Positions 22,250 through 32,599 of a stretch of DNA of 64,000 nt are shown here, in pieces. This DNA is from Nageia nagi. Its lineage: Eukaryota; Pinophyta. Each line of letters opens with the position of its first letter. The stretch's first letter is position 1. A program made the position numbers and the translations under genes. The notes beneath the pieces were generated by a model. It searched no databases and was not told the origin of the DNA. It saw nothing but the letters and a program-made list of their open reading frames with translations. Location of the stretch: positions 34,658,001-34,722,000 of the forward strand of contig JBITNC010000002.1 in NCBI GenBank assembly GCA_050084985.1, given 5' to 3'.

Positions 22250-25200
22250 AAGTTTCTCAACTCTTTTCTCCATCCTCTCCCGGTATCACCATAGATTTAG
22301 TCTCCTTCTCTTTTTGTTTCATCAAAACGTGGTAGTCCATATTATGCTCCTTTATTATTAATTTCAGTGCATTATTATCCTTTAAAGCTTTGAGCAGCTT
22401 CTCCTTGGCCGTAGATGCATTACGTAGACTCTTCCTTACCTTTTCAACTTGAAAAACCAAGTTGTTTACTTGTTTCTTAAGTTATCAAAGTTAGAATGAA
22501 AAATAAAACAAGAATAATGCTTAGATATGAAAATTGAAATAAAATAAGAAAAAAGAAACTACAATAAGAAAATGAAATTGCTAACAAAATTGTTACCTCT
22601 ACTACTTTTGTGGCTTCGGTAATTTTCACCTTTTGCATATCAGTGTTCCAATAGTTGTAGTAGGCTTAGGTTTTATCATCTAAATTTTCTAACTTTGTTA
22701 AAATATGATTGACATCAATGTCAACATACAGGGAAGCAAACTTTGTCTTTCCTATTGTAACCACTTTAAAATGTGTCGTAAGCTTCTCTAGAGAGTTTTC
22801 TAACTTTGAAAAGATCTTATCCCTCTTCCCATAGTTTGCAAACCTCGAATTGATCTCATTGAAGAGTACTTTGGCACGAAATTCCCACATCTTCGCATTG
22901 AGAAGTTTAGGAAGAATCGAATTTTTGATTTTTCCCTCTATATTCAAACAAATTAAACTATCAACAAAAATAGAGGGATTTAAATCTTCATCCTCTTCTT
23001 CTTCATCTTCTTTTGCGGCTTCAGTTTCAATCATGATCTATTATGTTACCTATTCTTGAGGCTTCTAGCTTGCAGCAGCTTGATGTTGACTCCCTTTCCC
23101 TTTCCCTTTCCCTTCGCCATGCATTGTGTTTTGCTCTTTCCACCATTCCTTTTAAGTAATCCTCATCAAGCTTTGGTGTGCAAAGATCAACAATAGTACA
23201 TGTAGCTGAATTAATATTTGACAAAGTGAAATTTGGGACATCATCAATAGATAGAATATTCTATGGCCCAGAGGCATTCGATTTCATTATTTTTCTGCTT
23301 CTCCCTCTTCGAGTAGAAGTAGCTCTCCCATTGGTTGAAATATTTACTAAAATATCTAAAGGAATCTGTTTGCCTCTTGGTTGCACCCTCCCCTGGCCTC
23401 TTATCGATGGAATAGGGGGTGGAAGTGTTGCTCGTGAAAAAGTGGGTTGCTTCTATGGAATTGAAACATTGGACCTCCCACCTTCAAAAATGAAATTTAT
23501 TGCATTAGTAATTTATTGAGAAAGAGACAATCATTTGAAGGTATTCACCTAATACCACTTTGCTTACCTTCTGGCTCCAAGACTTGTGTGGATTTTATGG
23601 AAATGGGTTGTGTCTGTGTTACTTGCCTTGTTGGTGGTGAAGAAATTGTATTTTCAACCATGTTTGCATCTGTAATCAATAAATAATTAAAAATATTTAG
23701 AAACTAGAATAAATGATTATCTACAATCTTATTGATGATCATCGTGAATAGGTCACATATGATCATCTTTAGGAAAACACTAATGATCATCTATGACATG
23801 GACGGACGATCATCTGTCATTCTCAAGACAATCATCAATGAGTTATCAATGTCGATCGTTAATGAGTATGCATAGACGATTGCCTATCAAGATAATCGTT
23901 AATGAGTTATCAATGTCGATCGTCAGTGAGTATGCACAAACGATCATCCATGAGATTACACAAATGATTGTCAGTGTTATTCTAAAGACGATCGTTAATG
24001 ACTTATACATGAAAATCATCTTTAGGATGATGTCGATGATCATCTCTAAGATTGCACATACGATCATCAGTATCATTTAACAAACCATTGTATTTGAGAT
24101 TGTGCTGACAATTGTCAGTGCAGTCCCACTGATAATCATTTGTGCAATCTTACAGATTGTTAATGCGAGTGTATATTGTACAAATAAAGTGTGAATAGTG
24201 CATACTTAGAACTAGGATAGTAGAGTTATGTTGTTGCAATTGTTCAACTTCATTATCATTATATTTTGATAGAGGAGATGGATTGTGACTATGGTATGAA
24301 ATGACATAATTATCCCCAGAATCTGAGATGACATTTACATTTCTCCTATGCCTTTTTGAAGATTTCCTCACCAAGGGTGAATCAGCTTCCCCTTGCAAAT
24401 CTCCAACATCTTCTGGTTATTATCTTTTTATTGCAACCTATTTGCGAAAGATTGAATCTGTTGACTTCCTCTGCATTAAGGTTAAACAACATTTTCAATG
24501 AATCGTATAAAATTACCTATTATGTATTGAATACACACCAAATTCCAAATAAAAACATAGTTAATGATTTTGGTACCTGCACTTCTTCTGCAATCAGTGT
24601 TAATGATTTGAGATGACCATGATTAATTATCGGAGTTGGGGTACTTTAAAGAGAATAAAAAGCCTCATAGTATAAAGCAAGCAAATAGTTACAAGTGGAT
24701 AAGTAGGCATTTTGGGATTTTGATATCTTAACAGTGCCAATGTTAGTTTGAATCCTATTGGTAATAAAAGAGCACCAATCAAATCTTTTATGCTCAATAT
24801 ATCTCAGAATGTAATAAAGCCCCCAAAAAGGAATGCCCAGTGCTCTTCCCTGTAAAACTATTTTGGCTTGGAAAAACTCTATGGCAACCTTCAAGAAAAG
24901 GTTTTGGACATCAAGCAAATTAAGACCCATTCTCAAGGGATTGTAGTTAACTACAAAAAATATACTAATCATCAAATCATTCAATGTAAAAAAAATAAAA
25001 ATTAATGAAAGATACATCAAATTTAATAAAAATAATATTAGACACTTTCATCTGTTAAACACTCGGCCTAGATCCCATAGTTTGTTTCCAAATGAATTTT
25101 ATCTTTATCATTTAACAAAGTCGCCTTCGTATTGACCTGCTTCTCAGCATCCTTGAACGATAGACTTATCAACCTATGTACATTAAAGGGTTTGATAGAG

Positions 25201-25460
25201 AAGGAAACAAGTTTCCCATGGACTATCATTGTAACAGGTGAATTGTCATGATCGTAGGAGTTAACAATGGCATCAAGAAGAGGAATGTCATTCGAAAATG
25301 TGCCCATTGAAACCAATGGAATAAGGTCAGATTCTTGCAGTCAGGTAAAGTCGTATCCGTGAGTGGTAAGAATCTCAAAAATTTGAGGGCAAATAAGATT
25401 CTTATAACTATACAACAATACAATAGCTATTATAAGAGCATTAGAGATTGATATGGTGAT
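22250..25460 (-). pseudogene. Minus-strand multi-exon-like ORF cluster inside the hAT element
   Basis: Reading right to left: an open segment at about 25460-25068 with one internal stop (around ICPQIFEILTTHGYDFT and TFSNDIPLLDAIVNSYDHDN); a second at 25020-24646 (around LQGRALGIPFWGLYYILRYI and RFDWCSFITNRIQTNIGTV); a charged segment at 24398-24150; a basic Ser/Arg-rich segment near 23480-23027 ending with a DEDYLKGMVERAKHNAWRRE stretch; an acidic then helical segment at 23034-22666; and a Lys/Glu-rich coiled-coil-like segment at 22460-22257. The first two resemble, only loosely, the plant putative-transposon-protein domain of retroelement and captured ORFs. Exon limits are not defined. It could be a second element gene or captured host exons. 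Confidence 0.4.
23725..24165. repeat. Minisatellite with GATCATC/GATCGTC core, about 30-35-bp unit
   Basis: Roughly thirteen units containing GACGATCATC or GTCGATCGTTAATGAGT cover the stretch, between the minus-strand exon-like segments. The overlapping ORFs on both strands (23793-24080 and 24076-23846) are repeat by-products. The core resembles the left subterminal repeat and the right-end copies at 25690-25800. Confidence 0.65.
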
Positions 25461-25689
25461 CCTATCACTGTGTAGTTAGAACTCAAGGAGGGGTGGATTT
25501 ATAACGTAGGAGGGTAAGGAATGAGTTGGAAAGTTGCATGGGAAAAGGAGGGGCAAGGGAGCATGGAGGGAGCGATGGATCCAAAGAGGTCGAAATGGTG
25601 TGAGATGATGTGAAAATGATTGATGGAACCCCTTTTATAACAGTTGACACGTGTTTGCATTTATGATGTATGATCGCATTTAATACCAA

Positions 25690-25805
25690 ATATATAGACA
25701 ATCATCTTTACTTTTTTGCAAATGATCATCTGTGCTTCTATACAGATGATTGTCCCTACCTTTATGTAGATGATCGTTTTGACATTTACTCTAAAGATCA
25801 TCATA
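25690..25805. repeat. Right subterminal repeats of hAT element
   Basis: About four units with AATGATCATCTGTGC, CAGATGATTGTCCC and TAGATGATCGTTTT lie 170-270 bases inside the right end. The GATGATCATCTGTG word is close to GATGCTCGTCTGTG in the left subterminal array. Confidence 0.5.
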
Positions 25806-25966
25806 AAATTGAAGAATAACAACATATAGTACCAAAAAATTCCAACTTAAAAAAAATTCGCCACCTACCCTACACGAGTTTCAAACACCTTTCGCCATGA
25901 CTTTGAATCATGTTCACCAACATTTGAAAATTTTAATTTCACCATCGTTCCTTACGCATAACACTG

Positions 25967-26757
25967 ATTAAGAATCACATATGCACCTGCGAAGTGTTTT
26001 CATCAGTTGCCTCATTGGGTGAAGTGTTTATTTCTTAATGGATTTGTTCATTTGATAAGTCATATACCTATATGAAAGAATTAAAATGAGAGTTCAAATG
26101 GAATTGCATTATTATTTTTGATAAAAAACAACATAATTAAGAAGCAACATTATTAACAATCACATGGTGACCTACTCGATGTTTTCATCAGATGCCTTAT
26201 TACCGAAAGTGGGTATCAATTCATTTGTTTGGTTTCTTGATGGATTTGTTCATTTGATAAGTCTTATGTTTGCATAGGAGCATTAGAATAAAGTATCAAA
26301 TAAAATTATATTATCATTTTCGAGAAAAAAATAAGATTATTGTTAAAGAACAACATCATTAAGAATGACATGCTCACCTATGAACTATTTTCATCATCTG
26401 CCTCATCATGCAAAGTGTGCATCACTTCATTTGTGTTTATTTTTTGAAGGATTGGTTTGTTTGATAAGTCATATGCTTGTATGGGAGGATTAAAATTGAA
26501 TATCAAATGGATTTACATTATCAATTTTGATAAAAAGCAACATTATTGATAATCACATACTCGCTTGATATTTTCATAAATTTCGTTGATATGTGAAGTG
26601 TCCATCATTTCATCCTTTTGGTTTCAAAATGGATTTGTTCATTTGATTCATCATTTGTTTACATAGGAGTATTAAATTCAAGTATCAAATAAAATCACAT
26701 TATCATTTTCATGAAAAAGTAGCATTATTGGGAAAGAGTAACATTATTGCTCACCTG
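25967..26757 (-). repeat. Tandem array of mini-exon-like units, right part (about 4 units)
   Basis: Units start near 25979, 26165, 26372 and 26559. On the minus strand they read DLSNEQIH..., DLSNEQIHQETKQ, DLSNKPILQKINTNEVMHTL and a more decayed last copy, followed by donor-like GGTGCATATG or GGTGAGCATG. This continues the array interrupted at 17431. Units differ by 20-30 percent by eye. Confidence 0.6.
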
Positions 26758-27010
26758 TAAAGTGTAATCAATTGCAATTGCATGTGGTCCATCCACATTT
26801 TATGAAGGGAGGTTTCTCTTGCATCTTCATCTTCTTGACCTTCAAACTACTCCAAGGGTGTGCCCTACATATGGAAAAGATAGATCAATGCACAAGATAT
26901 TAAAAAAACTACAAAATGTGGATTAGAAATGATCATTACTATATAACACAAGTCAAACAATAATTTAAAATAGTTCACTACCTTTATATCTTCATGAATC
27001 AAATGTTCTC
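26758..27010 (-). other. Possible upstream exons of the mini-exon array gene
   Basis: Minus-strand reading near 26870-26770 gives a basic open segment (HPWSSLKVKKMKMQEKPPF) ending near an ACAGGTGAGC donor-like site. At about 27110-26990 another segment reads KEFKEDIENNMQKYDTKENK, in style like the array units. No start codon or known domain was found. Support is weak. Confidence 0.25.
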
Positions 27011-27204
27011 TCTAGTGTTTATTTTTGTTTTCCTTAGTGTCATACTTCTGCATATTGTTTTCAATGTCCTCCTTGAATTCCTTATTATGGAAAGTGGATA
27101 TCAAGGATTCACACCATCATTGAAACTTCTTGGTAAGCCTTGGAGCTTACCTAACTACTATTGGAATCCATTAGGGATTTACACTTCTATTGTTGTTGTT
27201 GTGA

Positions 27205-27590
27205 GGCCCTCATGTTGTTGTAAGAAATGCTTTGATAGACATGTATGCTAAGTCTTGGAATATATAGAAGGTACATGTATTGTTTGAAAAAATGCAACAG
27301 AGAGACACAATCTCATGGATTGTAGTGATTACATGATATTCCCAGGTTGGGCTTCTTAAGGAAGCTAAAAATATTTTTGGGGAAATGCAACAAAGAGACA
27401 CAATCCCATGGAATGCAATGATTATAGGATATGCACAAAACCAACATGATTTAATTAGTCTCTCAAGTGTTTTCAACAAATGCAATTGACTAGTTTTAGG
27501 CTAGATGCAATAATAGTTGCGAGTATTCTAACTGCATATGAAAATTTTGTAGCTTTTAAAATGGGGCATGGACATTCACAATTTACTGTT
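27205..27590 (+). pseudogene. PPR gene fragment (about three repeats)
   Basis: Plus-strand reading gives NALIDMYAKS, then EKMQQRDTISWIVVIT, then YSQVGLLKEAKNIFGEMQQR and DTIPWNAMIIGYAQNQHD, the classic P-L-S style PPR repeats. Stops follow AKSWNI, VVIT and FNKCN. No start, E or DYW domain is present nearby. Confidence 0.75.
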
Positions 27591-27594
27591 CTTC

Positions 27595-28960
27595 CCATTC
27601 AAGTAATGTAAAAACCCTCAAGCTTAAGTTAAAACACTTCAAAATGATGTGATTAAGAGAGGAAAATGGGAGAAGCTTCCCCATCAAAAATGAAAATAAC
27701 AAGCAACCACCCCACAAAATGGCCATGAATGTTGATTGACATTGGTGTGTGATAAGACTTCCTTGGATGACATGTTTATTAGTATTGAGAAAATCATTTT
27801 ACTATAATTACATACATATTTTGATGAGGTGTTTTCTAACTACAGGACTAATTGACCCCCTTGCCAACTTGACATATTCTGATATACCATGCATCTTCTC
27901 ATCATCCATTTTTTTGGTAGCCACATTCTCTTCATGATCTTGTAGAAACACTCTCTTTGTGATGTTGCAACAACATTAGCTTCACGATCTTGCATGAAAT
28001 CACATTCATCAAGTTAGTATCATTTATAGGTGAATAAAAAAAAAACTAGGTCCCAAAAAACATTCGTAAAAGGGTTGTTTCAAAAAGGCTTTTCAAAGTT
28101 TTGAACTTTGATTGCTAAATTCAAATTCCAACATCATAACCACTAGACCAACATCCCATTCATGGTAATTGATTTTAATGTTTTGAGTTAACTTCAACTG
28201 TGACACATTTATGAAGCTACTAAGATACATTAATTTTACAAATATTCTTGAAACTACTAGAAAAACATGATCCGCCTAATAAAACACATAATATGCCAGA
28301 GGGCGATTAATCCCCTAGTTAGAAAATGCCCACGCAAGGGAGTAAAGCCGAACGAGGGTGAACAAACATGATGATACATAAAGAACTTGAGACTTTTGTG
28401 ATTGCTCCATTATTACCTTTGTCCAAAGCAATAGATTTACCGACAAAGGTTATCCAAAAAATGAAACGCCCTCAAGTATTGTCAGATATGTTAGATCGAA
28501 GAATTTTTTCAGTAGAGTTAAAAAAAATTGATGAAAAAAATGGTAAGCATAGATTTTTCAAAAATGCATTGTTAAGGTTTTAACTCAAATTACTACTTTA
28601 AAACTCAACGTTTTTACCATTACACCATAGCATTGTTCATGAAATAACCTGATAATGAATTAGTTTTATTTAAAAAAAAAAAATTGAAGAACCGCATTAC
28701 GATTATAAGAAGAATCACAATACGGATTCTCCTTATATTTGAAGTGGAATTCTCCTTAATCATACTTCCAAAAAAAGTATGAACGCACCATTCACATGTC
28801 TGAGAGTACTTAGGGTGATCTGTTTGCTGAATAGCGTTTGCTTAGATTTACCAAACCAAAAGATTTAAAGGACATCCAACTTGACGTTTTGATCACTGGG
28901 ATGTTCGTGTGGACCAGTTATTGAAAGCCCGGAATGCCTTTGTTCAAACACACCGTGATT
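27595..28960. other. Mostly no gene; one short uncharacterised ORF
   Basis: A 71-codon plus-strand ORF at 28368-28583 (basic, beginning MMIHKELETFVIAPLLPLS) is the longest open frame but matches no family I know. On the minus strand at 28160-28100 a GGGATGTTGGTCTAGTGGTT word fits a Pol III A box and suggests a SINE fragment. Copies of TACCATTACACCATAGCA-like sequence near 28613-28632 have no clear meaning. Confidence 0.35.
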
Positions 28961-29183
28961 TATGCGGCGTTACTTTCTGAATCAGAAGGCATTACTTAAT
29001 GAACGCCCTACCGTGGCACCGACCTTTTCTTTCTCTGGATATTTCACAAAAGCAGATGCGATGGGACCGGACACTCTTCTGCTTTCTCCCCCACAAGCAA
29101 AGTGAGCATGAATGCTGTACGATTCTTCTCGAACACCACCGCGTCTTAACACCCATCGCCATTCTCCTCCTTCCCCAATCGCA

Positions 29184-30685
29184 ATGCCTCCAAATCCTCA
29201 GCTGTCGTTGGTTCGAACTTCCCTTGTGCTTCTCTGCATTCTTCACTACAGCATTTCCACATCTGGAGAAGATGGTTAGTACAAAAAAACATGAAATGCA
29301 TTTCTACGGTTCTTCATTAGTAAGTATGCAAAAATTGGTAATCAAAATATAATGGGTATGACTTAAAATACCTGCAGGTCTGCTGGTGAATGGGGATTTC
29401 GAAACGGACCCAAGAGGGAATGGAGCGTGGGGAGAAGGCGAAAACGTAGAGTCATTGCTGGGTTGGAAGATAGACGGAACGGTGGAATACGTCGGGGAAG
29501 GCCAACGGCAGGGAAATATGCTGCTTGTGGTTCCCCACGGAACACACGCACTAAGATTGGGAAACGATGCTCAGATTAGCCAAGAAATCCAGGTGGAAAA
29601 AAGTGCTACCTATTCTCTCACCCTCAGCGCTGCCCGAACATGTGCCCAGTTGGAATCTCTCAACGTTTCGGTTCCTACTTCTTCTGCTAACATTGATTTG
29701 CAGACATTGTATAATATTAGAGGATGGGATGCGTATGCCTGGGCCTTCCATGCCCCATCGGACCAAGATCATGTAGAGCTTGTTTTTCGCAATCCTGGCA
29801 TGGAAGAAGATCCCACCTGTGGCCCTGTTCTTGACGACATTGCCATTAAACAAATTTCCACGCCTGAGAAAACCAAAAGCAAGTTCACTTCACTTGTTTT
29901 TTAGTAGTTATGCATTGACTGGTGAAACTTTAGCTATAAGCAGATAATTAGGTGAGGAAGAAGCTGTAAAAAATTTAAAGCTATTCGACTTTATTAAATC
30001 GAGTTGTAAGAGGGGTGAATTTAGAGTGCATTCTCTCCTATGTGTTAAATAAAATGGATTTAAGACTTTGTAATGTGCAGATAATCTTGTGGTGAATGGG
30101 GATTTCGAGGAGGGGCCGTGGATGTATAGAAATGCGAGTTTGGGGGTGCTTTTGCCCACTAATTTGGACGTGACAAGATCTCCGTTGCCCGGGTGGATTG
30201 TGGAGTCTAACAAGGCCGTCAGATACATAGATTCCAACAATTCCAGAGTCCCAGAGGGCAGAAGAGCCATAGAGCTGCTGTCTGGGAAAGAAGGAATTAT
30301 ATCACAGATGGTGGAAACAGAACCGGGCAAAAACTATAGTATGAGCTTCTTGATGGGAGATGCAGGAAATAACTGTCAGACGCCCATGGCTGTAATGGCT
30401 TTTGCTGGTGATCAAGCCGATAACTTCCATTACAGCCCTTCTGCAATCCGTGCTTATGAAACCAACAATGTGACCTTCACTGCAAAAGCTGCACGTACGC
30501 GCATTGCGTTTTATAGTATATATTACAATACTAGGATTGTGGATAGGAGTTCTTTGTGCGGTCCTGTTATTGATCAGGTAACAGTGGTCGACCTTTCAAT
30601 CTCTGGCGCCTCCGCACTCTCCCTCTCCCTTTTTCTTTGCTTGTGTTTGGTCACTCTTGTAATCTCAGTGGAATTTGGTGTGTAG
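29184..30685 (+). CDS. DUF642 cell-wall protein, copy B, intact three-exon gene
   Basis: Exons are 29184-29274, 29378-29878 and 30081-30685; the joined frame is 1197 bases, 398 residues. Residues 1-30 form a signal peptide (SLVRTSLVLLCILHYSIST). The first DUF642 domain (about 32-195) holds the LVNGDFE start motif and TCGPVLDDIAI. The second (about 200-370) holds LVVNGDFEEGPW and CGPVIDQVTV. The C-terminus is Ser/Ala then strongly hydrophobic (ALSLSLFLCLCLVTLVI), like a GPI-anchor signal known for some DUF642 members. Family role: extracellular galactose-binding-like proteins tied to pectin methylesterase control and wall growth. Intron 1 is GT-AG; intron 2 starts GCAAGT, a GC-AG intron. If intron 2 is retained, the protein ends after LVF with one domain. 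Confidence 0.85.
29879..30080 (+). other. GC-AG intron in DUF642 copy B
   Basis: The donor reads AAAA|GCAAGTTC where copy A reads AAAA|GTAAGTTC. The remaining donor bases match the GCAAGT consensus of natural GC-AG introns, and the acceptor is TAATGTGCAG. The only change at the donor relative to copy A is T to C. Confidence 0.75.
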
Positions 30686-32590
30686 AGGAAGATTAGATAG
30701 ACATGTTTTGTAGCGAGATTGGTCGATAATCGGTCTATTAATGGAGGTGGTGCTGTAAAATGGGTATTTGATGCCACTCTTTCTCTGTAAGTTGAATTTC
30801 AGAATGCTGTTAAAGGGATACATTTGATTTTATATTGGGTTTCAAAAGTTTTCACTATAGAAATAATGAATGGAATTAGGGGGTAATTTGTAAAACCATT
30901 TAAAATATATTTGGGAGGGTTAAGAGAGGAATTTGACTTGAAATTTTAGACACCCAAAATATGATCATTCTATTTTATAATTTTTATTCATCAATGCTTT
31001 GTTTTTTGGGCTTAATTATTTACTTGATATCTCTATGCAATACAGCCTGGTGTGTTAACAATAGCATTGCACTAGTTATTAGACTAAAACATGAGGAAGA
31101 ATAAAAAAAAGAGGAGAAAATCTTACACACATTAGCTCAAGTACAAGTCATCTCAAGTGTATCAGTGGATGATACCTTAACCCTTTTATTTTTTTGCCCC
31201 CTGATGCAAAGAACAGTGGTATCATTGTCCCTGCATTTATTTTTGGTACCTTTGTTCCACATACAGGGCATCTCATCTGCTATGTGTCACTATACTTCAC
31301 AGTAGAAGAAAAAGAATATGAAAGATTCAGTCACCACTTGCAGTCCAGAAGATTAATCATTTCAATTAGTTTTTCTATGATCCTCTTCATGTCCTGATAC
31401 ATTTACTTCCTTTCCATGTTCATTTCCTCACAGGGGCTTGCTACAGAAGTTTATATTGTCTCTATTGATGCAACAACAGAGCACTCGACATGTTAATACT
31501 CATTAAATTGGCTTATGGTATGACTGTTTTCATATGTAAAAATGTTAATATGAACTTGTCTACAGCTAGCATGCCCTGGATGCTGTACAGCAAGATCATT
31601 TTTGTAGATAACTTTTTTTCTAAAATGCATTAGACATCAGACAACTATTAGCTTTTTTGCAGGGATTTGATTTGAATACACTATGGCAATTTCTCTTCAA
31701 TAACACTGCATGAATTATGTAGCAAACATGGACTGGCAAGGACTTGAACCAAGATCCTGTCACATCCCAGTTTGGGTTCTCCACTAAGTTATCAATCCTT
31801 CTTCCATCTTCAAGATTTGATTTTATTTCAATCTGTTAAGGAAAAGAGTCTAATAAATTTTTGGCTTTTCCACATGGAATTAGTTTGCTATTTATTCTGG
31901 TACAACACATTAAGTTTCTTAATGCTTTCCAAACTAATTACAATTTACTAAAAGGGCAGATGATCATATGTACAATCCTTCACTAAATTGATTATCTATA
32001 GGTCTTTAACATTGACTTTCTTGTTCCAAAGGAAATGCACTTCTATTTACTAGAGATGTTAACAAAGCTTTCACTAGGTCTTTCCCTCATGTCTTTGCCT
32101 CCTGCATTCAATTTTTACTTTTTGCCTCACTTCTTTCATAATATCAACTACCCCCAACAAAGAACATCCTTAGACAATGTACTCATTTTAGCTTTAATGT
32201 GAAATTAGTACATGCTGCTTGTCAAGGAAGGGGCACATCAATAAAATTCTGATCTACCAGTTTGCTTAAGAATTTTCCCATAAAAAGTGGAAGTACATTA
32301 AACAAGGTACCAATGGGCACTTGGACCCTAGAAGATGATAATGTATTGCAGAGGAAGGGGCACATCCATAAAATTCTGATCTACCAGTTCGCTCAAGAAT
32401 TTTCCCATAAAAAGTGGAAGTACATTAAACAAGGTACCAATGGGCACTTGGACCCTAGAAGATGATAATGTATTGCAGATTTTGTTGGGATCAGAGGAAG
32501 CGGCAGTGGGATTGAGGCGGTCGAATTTTCGGAGATTTTCAAGAAATATAGATATAATCAAATTAAATTGATAGATAAATACTAAGCGTG
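30686..32590. other. 3' flank of DUF642 copy B; no clear gene
   Basis: Duplicate of 14259-15945. On the minus strand a short open segment (32603-32328) spans the 127-bp tandem duplication. The equivalent position in the third copy is also open on the minus strand, hinting at an old minus-strand gene, but no family is recognised. Confidence 0.4.
32225..32478. repeat. 127-bp exact-period tandem duplication
   Basis: The segment AGGAAGGGGCACATC... at 32225-32351 repeats at 32352-32478 with only a few changes (for example GTTTGCTTAAG against GTTCGCTCAAG). Duplication copies A and C carry a single copy, so this arose after the block duplicated. Confidence 0.85.
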
Positions 32591-32599
32591 AATTTATCC

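Larger units (their letters stand above)
17432..25966 (+). mobile_element. hAT-superfamily DNA transposon, 8.5 kb, inserted in the tandem array
   Basis: The ends are inverted repeats: CAGTGTTATGCATAG (17432-17446) and the complement of 25952-25966, CAGTGTTATGCGTAA, matching in 13 of 15 positions. The CAGTG start is typical of hAT. The flanks carry a direct repeat, ATTAAGATTCA (17421-17431) and ATTAAGAATCA (25967-25977). This fits an 8-bp hAT target duplication plus neighbouring target similarity, although the exact 8-bp register is not clean. Inside are a decayed plus-strand transposase, minisatellites and minus-strand exon-like ORFs. The same array resumes directly after the right end, which supports the boundaries. 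Confidence 0.8.
28970..32590 (+). repeat. Segmental duplication, copy B (DUF642 gene plus downstream DNA)
   Basis: Matches 12590-15945 in order and orientation. It carries extra changes: a 127-bp tandem duplication at 32225-32478 and a longer intron 2. The shared 5' part is only about 190 bases upstream of the ATG, so distal promoter sequence differs between copies. Confidence 0.85.

Noticed and set aside
23793-24080. 95-codon plus-strand ORF and 76-codon minus-strand ORF
   Set aside because: Both arise from the GATCATC minisatellite; neither shows a domain.
16849-26757. CRISPR array
   Set aside because: Units are long, diverged and lack short identical repeats with unique spacers; the context is eukaryotic.
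28100-28160. tRNA gene on the minus strand
   Set aside because: An A-box-like word is present but the B box, anticodon stem and acceptor stem do not form; SINE debris is more likely.
30574-30777. 67-codon minus-strand ORF at the DUF642 copy B end
   Set aside because: Antisense to exon 3 and the 3' untranslated region; no family features.
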